Origin: Zobellia russellii
GTDB taxonomy: Bacteria; Bacteroidota; Bacteroidia; Flavobacteriales; Flavobacteriaceae
Assembly (NCBI RefSeq): GCF_018728565.1
Contig: NZ_JACSOI010000001.1
Coordinates: 806,001 to 870,000 of the forward strand
Direction of reading: 5' to 3'
DNA: 64,000 bases
Within the stretch, counting starts at the first letter, position 1. Each line of letters opens with the position of its first letter. Shown in pieces: positions 25,971-35,300 of the stretch. The position numbers and the translations under genes are program-made. The notes below the pieces were generated by a model that did no database searches, was not told where the DNA came from, and saw only the letters and a list, made by a program, of their open reading frames with translations.

Positions 25971-27755
25971 TCAATTCACGGCATCACCTCGCAACATTCT
26001 AAAATTCTTTCTCGCCTGTGGAAAATAATAACTGTCTTGATAGTTATAAATAATTTTCTCGTAATGCGACTTAGCTTTTTCAGGTTGATTTAGTTTATTT
26101 CTATAGAGTTCTGCCAGTGCAAAATGCGCGTCGTCCGCTAGAATACCATTGGCGTAGAATTCAGTTATTTTTTGGTAGTTGTATTCGGCAGCTTCGTAGG
26201 CTTTGGTGCTTTCTAAAAGTTCACCTTGTTTTAGAAGGGCCTCGTCCTCAATTTTTTCGCCTTTATGGTTTTCAAGAATGTCATTAAGTTCCGTGATGGC
26301 CTCTTTGGTTTTGTTCTGGTAGGCCAAAAGGTCTGCCCGGGCATATTTTTTAAGAGCGGTTTGGGTTGAATCTTCCAGTGAGTTATCCGAAATTAATAAA
26401 CTCAGCTGCATGGCATCATTGGCTATAAGCTGCGATGTTGAGCTTCTGAGCACTTTTAACTGGGTGAGGGCCCAATCAAAATCGCCTTTGTAAAAACTGG
26501 TCTGAGCCACTTTAAACCGTGCATTTTGCCCCAGCACATCATTTTTTAGATTTTGCTGTATTTGTGAAAAATAGATGAGCGCTTCATTAAATTTTTTATC
26601 ATATACCAAAATGTCTCCCAATGCCAGTTTTACGAAAGCTTTTCCACGGGCGTTTAACGGAAGCTCTAAACTTTGTTTTAGAATTTTGATGGCTTGTTCT
26701 GGAGTTTCTTGTTTAAAGGTCAAAAAGTTGGCGTAGGCAACCTGTAATTGTAAAGTCTGGGCCTTGTAACCATGAATGTTTATCAGCTCGTTAAATTGCT
26801 TTTCTACCGCTTCTAAACTTTTTTTTGTGGGCTCAAAAAGTTGAATGTCTATAAGGTTCAGTTGTGCGTTAAGTTTAGTGACCTCGTTTGCACTGTTATC
26901 CGCAATGTATTGAAAGATTTCTTGAGCGGTCTCGGTTTCGGAATCCTCAAGGGCTAAATTCCCGAGGGCATTGAGGCGTTGCATATTAGAACCTTCCAAG
27001 CGTTTGTAAATAGCCTTTTCCTGACGAAAGGCACTACCATACTGCTTTTGTTGTACAAAGAGCCAGCTCAAAAGCTCGTTCCAAAGAATATCCGGATTCT
27101 TTTGTGCATTCTGCAATAGCGTTTTTTTAAGGATAAGGTTGTTCTCGTTTTCAGCATCCGCAGTTATAAAATCGTCAATATTACGAAGCACGTTAGATTT
27201 TGATGTTTTGCCCTCGCTAATGAGGTTTAAGTAGGATACGTACATTTTCTCAATATTGCCCTGTTCTCCGTAAATACGAGCCATTTGATAATTATAGTCC
27301 AGCTGGGGGTTGAGTTCCATAGCCCTGGTGTAGGCCTTAAGGGCTTCGTCTAACAAAGCGTATTTCTGAAAGCGGTAGCCAATACCATATCCATAATTAG
27401 GATTTTCATCTATTTTAGCGATTGCTTTCTCGTAGTATGCCTTGGCCTTTTCCGATTGGTTCTGTAATCTGTAATTATACCCCATTTCAATAAATAACGT
27501 AGGGTATGCCCTGGCATTTTTTAATTTTTTCAGTAAAAAGTTTTCGGCATCCGTATAACGTTCCAATTGTTGGTAGGTGGCTATAAGAGCTTCTGTATAA
27601 TCTGTTCTACTAGGATTTTTATCCGTTAGTTTTTCATAGTACACCACGGCCTTTTCATAATCACCATCATTAAAATACTGTTTGGCCAAGAAATCATCTT
27701 GGGCCACAGTAGAGAAGGTAATAAGAAGAATGGCGATAGTATGGAGAGCCTTCAT
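25971..27755 (-). CDS. Exported tetratricopeptide repeat protein
   Basis: A 594-residue TPR protein with a signal peptide (MKALHTIAILLITFSTVAQ). Repeats begin at about residue 25 (FNDGDYEKAVVYYEKLTDKNP) and recur through the sequence (ENPNYGYGIGYRFQKYALLDEALKAYTRAMELNP; QPEKAKSHYEKIIYNYQDSYYFPQARKNFR). Periodic TPR helices make it a scaffold in the periplasm, comparable to outer-membrane assembly or gliding-linked TPR proteins, but no specific partner can be named. An exact TAAATTTG promoter box is 13 nt before the ATG. Downstream is the S41 peptidase. Confidence 0.85.
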   Translation of the reverse strand: MKALHTIAILLITFSTVAQDDFLAKQYFNDGDYEKAVVYYEKLTDKNPSRTDYTEALIATYQQLERYTDAENFLLKKLKNARAYPTLFIEMGYNYRLQNQSEKAKAYYEKAIAKIDENPNYGYGIGYRFQKYALLDEALKAYTRAMELNPQLDYNYQMARIYGEQGNIEKMYVSYLNLISEGKTSKSNVLRNIDDFITADAENENNLILKKTLLQNAQKNPDILWNELLSWLFVQQKQYGSAFRQEKAIYKRLEGSNMQRLNALGNLALEDSETETAQEIFQYIADNSANEVTKLNAQLNLIDIQLFEPTKKSLEAVEKQFNELINIHGYKAQTLQLQVAYANFLTFKQETPEQAIKILKQSLELPLNARGKAFVKLALGDILVYDKKFNEALIYFSQIQQNLKNDVLGQNARFKVAQTSFYKGDFDWALTQLKVLRSSTSQLIANDAMQLSLLISDNSLEDSTQTALKKYARADLLAYQNKTKEAITELNDILENHKGEKIEDEALLKQGELLESTKAYEAAEYNYQKITEFYANGILADDAHFALAELYRNKLNQPEKAKSHYEKIIYNYQDSYYFPQARKNFRMLRGDAVN

Positions 27756-27768
27756 ATATGAAATTTAA

Positions 27769-27776
27769 CAAATTTA
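27769..27776 (-). promoter_or_regulatory. -7 promoter box of the TPR gene
   Basis: TAAATTTG on the minus strand, an exact match to TAnnTTTG, 13 nt before the ATG at 27755. Confidence 0.5.
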
Positions 27777-27961
27777 AGTCAGCTTGGGAAAAGAATCTGT
27801 TAAGGGGACTATAATTTGGGAGTAAATAGGCTTTAAAACGTATTTGTTTCAATTTATACAAGATTATAGACTGTTCGTACAATACCATATTTGACCTTTA
27901 TTATTGTGTAATACATTTATAATCAAATTGTTATTTGTTTCATTTAAATACATATAGAGTT

Positions 27962-28273
27962 ATGGCAACATTTGTAAAAAATTGTGATCGTTACGCGGCG
28001 TTCCTTTATCCTAATGGGGAGAATTCCGGTAGAATTAATTTGTATTGTGCGGACGGATATAGGTTATATCTAATTTTTAGAGAGGGAAACCTTTCCGGGA
28101 ATACGTTTAACGAGAGTATAAAAACCGGGGTAGGGTATCAGCCTATAGATAGGTATAGTGATTATTTAGATTTGGTTAGAAATGAAAAACCAATTAGGGT
28201 AACATTCAATACTACCAATAAGAATTATGTGGTATATGCTTCGGGAGAAGAAGTAGGAGAAGGAGAGTTGTAA
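27962..28273 (+). CDS. Small hypothetical protein
   Basis: A 103-residue protein that I do not recognise. It reads MATFVKNCDRYAAFLYPNG, then a beta-rich part RINLYCADGYRLYLIFREGNL and NTTNKNYVVYASGEEVGEGEL. There is no signal peptide or membrane segment, and aromatic residues are frequent. The ATG at 27962 is preferred to a TTG nine codons upstream. It stands alone between the divergent TPR gene and convergent serS, with an upstream gap of about 206 bases and a strong terminator behind it, which supports a real gene. Confidence 0.6.
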   Translation: MATFVKNCDRYAAFLYPNGENSGRINLYCADGYRLYLIFREGNLSGNTFNESIKTGVGYQPIDRYSDYLDLVRNEKPIRVTFNTTNKNYVVYASGEEVGEGEL

Positions 28274-28288
28274 ATTGTGTTAAATGAA

Positions 28289-28326
28289 AATCGGCCAGAA
28301 CGGATAATTGTTCTGGCCGATTTTAT
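28289..28326. terminator. Bidirectional terminator between the hypothetical gene and serS
   Basis: AATCGGCCAGAAC (28289-28301) pairs perfectly with GTTCTGGCCGATT (28310-28322), an eight-base loop between, with T-rich sequence after each arm. It lies between convergent genes. Confidence 0.85.
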
Positions 28327-28341
28327 TTCTTGTACTTAAAA

Positions 28342-29613
28342 TTAATCTATACGGTCAAACCCACAATAAGGCACCAATACCTCGGGTATCTGAATACCAT
28401 CTTCAGTTTGATAATTTTCCAAAATCCCAGCTAAAACGCGAGGTAAGGCCAAAGAGCTTCCGTTTAATGTATGGGCAAACTGGCTTTTTCCGTTTTCGTC
28501 TTTGTACCGTAGTTTTAGTCGGTTGGCCTGGTAGGCTTCAAAATTGGACACAGAGCTAATTTCTAACCAACGGTCCTGCGCCGTGGAAAACACCTCAAAA
28601 TCAAAAGTAAGGGCTGCCGTAAAACCTAGGTCACCGCCGCAAAGTCTTAGAATGCGGTATGGTAATTTTAGTTCTCTAAGGATATTTTTTACATGTTCTA
28701 CCATGCCATCCAAGGCTTGGTACGAATTAGCGGGGTTTTCCACCCGAACAATTTCCACTTTATCAAACTGGTGAAGACGGTTAAGACCACGAACATGTGC
28801 GCCGTAGCTTCCTGCCTCTCTCCTAAAACAGGGTGTGTAAGCCGTATAGCGGATAGGGAAATCGCTTTTGGTAACTATCTCGTCACGAAAAAGATTGGTA
28901 ACCGGTACTTCGGCAGTTGGAATAAGGTAAAGGTCGTCCTCTCCTACATGGTACATTTGCCCTTCTTTGTCAGGTAATTGCCCAGTTCCAAAACCGGATG
29001 CTTCGTTAACCAAGTGCGGTACTTGCATTTCAGTGTAACCTGCTTCTGTATTTTTATCTAAAAAATAAGAGATTAGGGCACGTTGCAATCTGGCACCTCT
29101 TCCTTTGTATACGGGAAAACCGGCACCTGTAATTTTTACGCCCAATTCAAAATCTATGATATCATATTTCTTTGCCAATTCCCAATGGGGTAGAGCATCG
29201 GTATTTAAAGTAGGTATGTCTCCTTCTCTAAAAATCTCTTCGTTGTCCTCATCTGAATTACCCGCAGGAACTGATTCATGGGGAACATTAGGTATTTTGT
29301 AAAGAACGCTCTGTAAATTTTCGGAAATAGTATTAAGCTCTTCGCCCAATCTTTTGGAATCTTCCTTTAAGGTCACTGTTTTCTCTTTGAGAACGTTGGC
29401 TTCTTGGGCTTTTCCAGTCTTAAAGAGCATGCCTATTTCTTTGGAAAGTTTATTGCTTTCCGCTAGGGTGTTGTCCAAGGAAGTTTGTGTTGCACGTCTT
29501 TTTTCATCCAACTCCAACACTTCATTAATCAATGGTGCGGCATCTATATTGCGCTTTTTTAATGCGTTTATGATGTCGTCTTTTTTGTCTCTAACGACCT
29601 GTAGCTGTAACAT
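28342..29613 (-). CDS. serS: Seryl-tRNA synthetase
   Basis: Class II synthetase that charges tRNA-Ser. The 423 residues comprise the N-terminal coiled-coil arm (about 1-110, heptad-like LNNTLAESNKLSKEIG and LKEKTVTLKEDSKRLGEEL) and a catalytic core with TAEVPVTNLFRDE, motif 2 FRREAGSYGAHVRGLNRLHQF and motif 3 NGSSLALPRVLAGILENYQ. The ATG at 29613 is supported by an exact promoter 19 nt upstream. Monocistronic here, with a terminator behind it. Confidence 0.98.
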   Translation of the reverse strand: MLQLQVVRDKKDDIINALKKRNIDAAPLINEVLELDEKRRATQTSLDNTLAESNKLSKEIGMLFKTGKAQEANVLKEKTVTLKEDSKRLGEELNTISENLQSVLYKIPNVPHESVPAGNSDEDNEEIFREGDIPTLNTDALPHWELAKKYDIIDFELGVKITGAGFPVYKGRGARLQRALISYFLDKNTEAGYTEMQVPHLVNEASGFGTGQLPDKEGQMYHVGEDDLYLIPTAEVPVTNLFRDEIVTKSDFPIRYTAYTPCFRREAGSYGAHVRGLNRLHQFDKVEIVRVENPANSYQALDGMVEHVKNILRELKLPYRILRLCGGDLGFTAALTFDFEVFSTAQDRWLEISSVSNFEAYQANRLKLRYKDENGKSQFAHTLNGSSLALPRVLAGILENYQTEDGIQIPEVLVPYCGFDRID

Positions 29614-29632
29614 TGCTCTTAAATTTAGTCTG

Positions 29633-29660
29633 CAAATTTAAACTAATGATTAAAAACCAA
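29633..29660 (-). promoter_or_regulatory. Promoter of serS
   Basis: On the minus strand TTG (29660-29658) lies 17 nt before TAAATTTG (29640-29633), both matching the Bacteroidota -33/-7 signals. The ATG follows 19 nt later. This is among the best promoters in the window. Confidence 0.7.
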
Positions 29661-29692
29661 TACATTTACAGCCGTTATAATCTTATTATTTT

Positions 29693-30070
29693 ATGGTTTT
29701 TGAACATTTTGCACTGAACATTACGGATATACACAAAAGAGTAGACTGGTTTGTGACCCATTTAGGGTTAACTGTTGTTGTTGGACAGGAAAAGCCTCCT
29801 TTTATGACCTTTTTGGCCGATTCTACTGGAAGGGTGATGCTAGAGTTGTACCAAAAGCCGGAAGAACCGCTAAGTAACTTTGAGGAGCGCCACCCCGCAA
29901 CATTTCATGTGGCTTTTGTTTCTGATGATGCGGAAGCAGATAAACAAAGACTTATTGCTGAAGGAGCCACTCTTGTTGAGGAAGTAAAGCGTGAAGGTCT
30001 GCATCTTGTAATGCTACGTGATCCATGGGGCATGCCGTTACAACTTTGCAAGCGGGCTAAAAAATTCTAA
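29693..30070 (+). CDS. VOC/glyoxalase family protein
   Basis: A 125-residue VOC protein: MVFEHFALNITDIHKRVDWFVTHLGLTVVVG, then MTFLADSTGRVMLELYQKP, and ATFHVAFVSDD followed by LHLVMLRDPWGMPLQLCKRAK. One histidine (HFALN) and the glutamate (MLELY) could bind metal. The substrate is unknown. Its stop codon overlaps the stop of the convergent HTTM gene (30067-30070), leaving no room for a terminator. Confidence 0.82.
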   Translation: MVFEHFALNITDIHKRVDWFVTHLGLTVVVGQEKPPFMTFLADSTGRVMLELYQKPEEPLSNFEERHPATFHVAFVSDDAEADKQRLIAEGATLVEEVKREGLHLVMLRDPWGMPLQLCKRAKKF

Positions 30071-31398
30071 GGTTTTTTTTCGTAGGTAGGTGATGGGAAA
30101 ATCCATTCATTATGCCAAAAGTAGTTCCACTTGGTATTGGCTAAGTCTACTTTAGGGTCTATAAACGGGCGGTAAGGTTTTCCGTTTACGCTAACTTTAG
30201 AGTTTTGTGCGTAAACCTCTATATGTTCTCCTTTTTTGGCATATTCCTTTTTTAACCTTTGGGCAAACTGCCATATAAAATCTGGGTAGCCCGCAATTCT
30301 CTTCTGTTGCTTTTTGGAGAGGTAATCTTTTGTTTTGATTACGGTCTGTTCCCCGGTTTTTGGATTGACTACCAAGAATTTTACGGTTCCTGTGCGGCTT
30401 CGGAGCATCATACGCCAACTTAATCTGTGCCCTTCCTCTGTCCATAGTACCTCGTCTTTTATAAAATGATGTCTTACGGGGAGCGTAATTTGTATTAGAA
30501 AATAAATGCCTCCTATAACGAGTAGTGGTTTTCTATAGGATGGCACTTCTACCTTTTGAAGGTGGTAAGGTTTTTTCTTCTTGAAAAAGATATTTCGTAT
30601 GGTCTCGGGCTCAAAAAAGAATACGGTAAAAGCCAACGATAAATACGGGAAAATACCGATCTGAAAAACAATGGAGTTGAACAGGTGAAAAAACACAGAA
30701 GCGAAAAAGGCAATTTTTCGAGTGGGCTTCCAAAGTAGGGCGGGAACGATCAATAAATCAAAAAAAATACCCGAGACCCCAATAATTCTATGAATAAACG
30801 GCTCTTGCAATAGGCCTCCAATAATAGGGTAGCTAGCTTTGTTGAGCATTAGAATGCGAACAATTCCAAAATCTAACCAATCGCCATATAGTTTGGCAAT
30901 AGAAGCGTAGGTGTAAACAATAAGTAGCTGAAAAATCACAATCCACTTTACATAAGCGAACATACTGTCGCTTTTTAAGTTTGGGTTTCGCTTTACATCC
31001 AATGAGTGACTTTGGTGTGCCGGTAGAAAACACATGATGAGCGAAATAAGTACCAGAAGATAGTAATGATTGTTGTACGATGTCTTTTGCATCAGGTAAA
31101 CACCCGCCCACATAAGGGTAAAGGAAATAATGGCAAATCGGTATTTGTAGCCTAGGGCAATAAGTACGCCCATTGTACCCATAACAAAGAAATAGTAGTA
31201 CATGCCAAACCCCGGTAAAGGTTGGAGCCAATCAAAGCCAATGAAATTAAAGGTAAACTTTGGTTCTATTAACGTTCTTCTGATCCAACCCGTTAAAATG
31301 GCGCCATAACATTCTAGGGAAACAAGTATTCCGAAAAAAATACGGAATATAATCAGTTGCGAGTTATCGATTTTCGAAAAGAGAAAACGATTCAGCAT
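30067..31398 (-). CDS. HTTM domain membrane protein (vitamin K-dependent carboxylase-like)
   Basis: A 443-residue membrane protein. The N-terminal HTTM region (about 1-280) has eight or so helices: FRIFFGILVSLECYGAILTG, YYYFFVMGTMGVLIALGYKY, TSYNNHYYLLVLISLIMCFLPAH and VIFQLLIVYTYASIAKLYGDWL. The C-terminal part (about 300-443) is soluble and basic. HTTM is the conserved core of gamma-glutamyl carboxylases, but bacterial members have no assigned substrate. The gene abuts ribF, its ATG following the ribF stop with no gap, so the two are cotranscribed. Confidence 0.88.
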   Translation of the reverse strand: MLNRFLFSKIDNSQLIIFRIFFGILVSLECYGAILTGWIRRTLIEPKFTFNFIGFDWLQPLPGFGMYYYFFVMGTMGVLIALGYKYRFAIISFTLMWAGVYLMQKTSYNNHYYLLVLISLIMCFLPAHQSHSLDVKRNPNLKSDSMFAYVKWIVIFQLLIVYTYASIAKLYGDWLDFGIVRILMLNKASYPIIGGLLQEPFIHRIIGVSGIFFDLLIVPALLWKPTRKIAFFASVFFHLFNSIVFQIGIFPYLSLAFTVFFFEPETIRNIFFKKKKPYHLQKVEVPSYRKPLLVIGGIYFLIQITLPVRHHFIKDEVLWTEEGHRLSWRMMLRSRTGTVKFLVVNPKTGEQTVIKTKDYLSKKQQKRIAGYPDFIWQFAQRLKKEYAKKGEHIEVYAQNSKVSVNGKPYRPFIDPKVDLANTKWNYFWHNEWIFPSPTYEKKP

Positions 31399-32325
31399 TT
31401 ATTCTAAGATTAGGGAGAGCGAGGTTTGTTTGTCCTTTTCCAGTTGAGTCTTTAGGGCTTCTACAGATTCAAACTTGTGCTCGTCGCGTATGCGGTGTAG
31501 AATGTCTATCTGTAGTTTTTGACCGTAAAGATCTTGGTCAAAATCAAAAAAGTTAATCTCAATAGTTTTCTCTTTGCCAGCAACGGTAGGGTTGTAGCCA
31601 ATGTTCATCATCCCGTAAACGGTTTTGTTTAAAAGCTGACTTTTAACCACGTAGACCCCATTTTTGGGTATCAATTTATACGATTCCACAATGTGGAGAT
31701 TGGCGGTAGGAAAACCAAGTTGTCTGCCAAGGCCTTTTCCTTTTTGTATAGTGCCCGTAAGCATATAGTTGTAGCTTAGGTAGCTGTTTGCCGTGGTAAT
31801 ATCGCCTTCTTGGAGCGCTTTACGTATTTTGGTTGAACTTACGGATACTTCATCTATTTCTTGTGCCGATATTTCTTCAACCTCAAAATTAAAGGTGCTG
31901 CCAAAAGCTTTAAGGTCGGTAATATTGGCATTTCGGTTTCTGCCGAAGCGATGGTCGTAACCAATAATAATTTTTTTTATCTGCAGCTGGTTCACCAAAT
32001 TGTCCCGAACGAATTCAGTGGCGGAGAGACGGGAAAATTCTTGCGTAAAAGGATGAATGATCAATTGGTCCAATCCTAGCTCCTCTAATATTTTGGTTTT
32101 TTCTTCAATGGTATTGAGCAATTTTATGTTTGCATCCTTTTGCAAAACCATCCGCGGATGCGGGAAAAAAGTCAATACGGTAGATTTAAGGTTTAGTGCA
32201 GCGGCATTATTTATCAAACGCTCCAGTATTTTTCTGTGACCAATATGAACACCGTCAAAAGTGCCTATGGTAATGGCAGTCGAATGCCGTTTATCGTTTT
32301 TGAAAATGCTTTGGACTGTTACCAC
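31399..32325 (-). CDS. ribF: Bifunctional riboflavin kinase/FMN adenylyltransferase
   Basis: Makes FMN and FAD from riboflavin. The adenylyltransferase half (about 1-180) has AITIGTFDGVHIGHRKILERLI and GYDHRFGRNRNANI; the kinase half (about 185-308) has GLGRQLGFPTANLHI and NIGYNPTVAGKEKTIEINFFDF. Length 308 is usual. The start is a GTG at 32325: an in-frame TAA lies two codons upstream and no ATG occurs before the conserved fold. The HTTM gene follows directly. No FMN riboswitch fits in the 52 bases separating it from the divergent protease gene. Confidence 0.96.
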   Translation of the reverse strand: MVTVQSIFKNDKRHSTAITIGTFDGVHIGHRKILERLINNAAALNLKSTVLTFFPHPRMVLQKDANIKLLNTIEEKTKILEELGLDQLIIHPFTQEFSRLSATEFVRDNLVNQLQIKKIIIGYDHRFGRNRNANITDLKAFGSTFNFEVEEISAQEIDEVSVSSTKIRKALQEGDITTANSYLSYNYMLTGTIQKGKGLGRQLGFPTANLHIVESYKLIPKNGVYVVKSQLLNKTVYGMMNIGYNPTVAGKEKTIEINFFDFDQDLYGQKLQIDILHRIRDEHKFESVEALKTQLEKDKQTSLSLILE

Positions 32326-32348
32326 CTGTTAAAAATAATAAAAAGACT

Positions 32349-32356
32349 TATATTTG
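32349..32356 (+). promoter_or_regulatory. -7 promoter box of the metalloprotease gene
   Basis: TATATTTG matches TAnnTTTG exactly and lies about 21 nt before the ATG at 32378. A TTA at 32329-32331, 17 nt upstream, may stand in for the -33 TTG. Confidence 0.55.
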
Positions 32357-32377
32357 ATTTTGTTCTAAACCCCCTTG

Positions 32378-35300
32378 ATGGTTACAAAATTACGTCTTGT
32401 TTTCTCAATTACCATAGCATTTCTTTCCTTTTCCGCCTCGGCACAGAGCGAATATTGGGAAAGCTCTTCGATGAAAAAATCTTCCTACAAGAGATTTTCG
32501 CAGGGGTTGAACATGCAGAACGCAAAAGTTTTTTCCTTACAAGAGAAACTTTTTAAGCAGGATTTGCAGCGCTCTACAACATCAAAGAGCGTTTCAAAAA
32601 TTGTTCATTTTCCAAATTCTAACGGAGAAATGGTAGCGTATAGTGTTCGTGAAACGCCCGTTTTGTCCGAAGAACTTTCAAAAAAATACCCAGAAATAAA
32701 ATCATTTTCTGGTTATGATGTAAATAATAGGGAAAACCGTATACGGTTCAGTATTTCTCAAAAGGAAGTGCAGGCCATGATTATTTCTTCGGAAAAAAGA
32801 GAGAACAGTTTTATTGAGAAGGTAGAGGGAGATACCTATATGGTGTATTCCGGGAGTGCTAAAAGTGCAGATGATGAAGATTTTGTTTGTAGTACCCAAG
32901 AAAAGGTTTTGTCCGCCGGTGCCAGCTTAACGGCCAAACCTCTTGATGACCGTGTACTTAGAAAATACAGGTTGGCCGTTTCGGCAACTGCGGAATATAC
33001 GGAATATCATGGTGGTACAGTGGTTGATGCACTAGCAGGTATCAATGCCACTATAACAAGGGTAAATGAGGTTTTTGAAACGGATTTAGCAGTGCGTTTG
33101 GAGCTTGTAGCAGAAACGGACAAGATAATTTATACCAATGCGGCTACAGACCCGTATACGGGTACATTAAGCTTGTTGGGCGATCAGGGCCAGGCGGTAA
33201 TGACCAGTGAGATAGGAGAAACAAACTATGATATTGGGCATGTGTTTCATAATGGTGAAAATGGGGGTAACGCCGGTTTTATTGGGGCTATTTGTGTAAC
33301 CAATAGAAAGGGTAGTGCATATTCATCTAGCCGAGTGCCTAAAGGAGATAAGTTTGATTTGGATTTTGTGGCCCATGAGATGGGACACCAATTAGGGGCA
33401 AACCACACTTGGTCACATGAATTTGAAGGAACCTTGGTTCAAGTAGAGCCGGGTAGTGGCTCTACCATTATGGGCTACGCAGGTATAGCGGATGTAGATG
33501 ACGTAGCGGCCAGCGGAGACGATTATTTTCATTACGTTAGTATTAAGCAAATTATAGATAATCTAAAGACAAAAACCTGTGGGGAGGTTACGGGTATTTC
33601 CAACAATCCTCCCGTTGTTGAGGATTTGGAAGATTACGTAATCCCAAAATCCACTGCTTTTATATTGGAGGGCAGCGCCACAGATTCTAATGTAGGAGAT
33701 GTGCTGACCTATACATGGGAACAAATAGACAACGGCGTGGTTACTCAGGCCTCTTTTGGTCCAAATAATGCAAGCGGTGCAAATTTCAGGTCTAGACTTC
33801 CAAGTTTGGCACCTGTAAGATACTTTCCAATGTTGTCACAAGTAGTTCGTGGTAATTTGGTGCAGACCTTCCCTACGAGAGGTTCTGCTTGGGAAACGGT
33901 ATCGGACGTTGAGCGAGAGATGAATTTTGCTTTTACGGTTAGGGATAATGCACCAGGTGGGGGTCAGGTGGTCTCCAAATTAATGAATCTTGCCGTTGTA
34001 AACAGTGCGGGGCCTTTTCAGGTTACCTCGCAAGCATCTGCCGAAACTTATGTGGCGGGTGAAGTGTTACAGATAGATTGGGACGTTGCCGGAACGGATA
34101 AGTTGCCGGTTGCTACTAAAAATGTAGACCTTGTGCTTTCTACTGATGGCGGTGTAACTTTTACGGTTCCCTTGGCATCAGGTGTGGTTAACGATGGGTC
34201 TCATAAAGTGGTAGTTCCGGGTATTGCTACGGATAAGGCCCGGGTTATGGTCAAAGCTTCGGACAATGTGTATTATGCTGTGAATGCTACTGATTTTACC
34301 ATTGAGGCATCGCAGTTTGTGATGAACTTTTCAGGATTGGAGTATGAAGCTTGTCATTTTGATGACCTTGTGATTCCTTTTGACTATGAAACCTATTTGG
34401 GTTTTGATGAAGAAGTTACTTTTGAGGTAACGGATGGGCCTGATAATTTAGGGGTTACTTTTATGCCGGATACCGTTTCAGTAGACGGAACCCGAGTGGA
34501 TATGTTAATCGAAAATACCGAAAACGTTCCTGAAGGCTCGTATTCATTGACTATCACAGCTGTCTCTGCTAGCGTAACAAAAGAAATTATCCTAGACTTA
34601 AAGATATACGACACGGACTTTCCTGCAGTAGCGATTACGGCTCCTGCCAATAATTTAGTAGATGCCGCAACAACAGAGTTGCTACAGTGGGAGGAGGATG
34701 CTTCTTATACTTCATACGAGGTGCATATTGCAACCGATGCCGCTTTTGCCAACCTGGTAGAATTGGTCACGGTTACTACAAATAGTTATGTGCCTACGGA
34801 ACTTAATAATCAGGAAGAATACTACTGGCGAGTAAAGCCTCTAAACGTATGTGGCGAAGGACCTTACAGTACAGTTCGTAAGTTCACTACCATACAAGTA
34901 GATTGTGCCAATAAGCCTGCGCGAGACCTTCCTTTGGAAATAAGTGCTACGGAAAGAACCACGGTAATTTCAAAAATTGCCTTTTTTGAAGATTTAAAGG
35001 TAGATGATATAAATGTAAGGTTGAACATTGATCACGAGTACCTTGAGGATTTGGTCGTAACACTAACATCTCCATCTAATACAGTGGTTCCGTTAATTTC
35101 TAGTTCATGCGGCAATCTAAGGAATGTAGATGCAATTTTTGATGATAGTGCTTCTAGTTTCTCTTGTGGAGCTACAGCTACAACGGCAATTAAGGGTACG
35201 GTAAAACCATTAGGTTCGCTAAGTTCTTTTAAAGGGGAGTCCGTATTGGGTGAATGGACCTTAACGGTAGTGGATAATGCCTCTAGGGATGGAGGTATGA

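Noticed and set aside
32326-32377. FMN riboswitch upstream of ribF.
   Set aside because: The gap is 52 bases and holds the divergent protease promoter; an FMN aptamer is over 100 nt.
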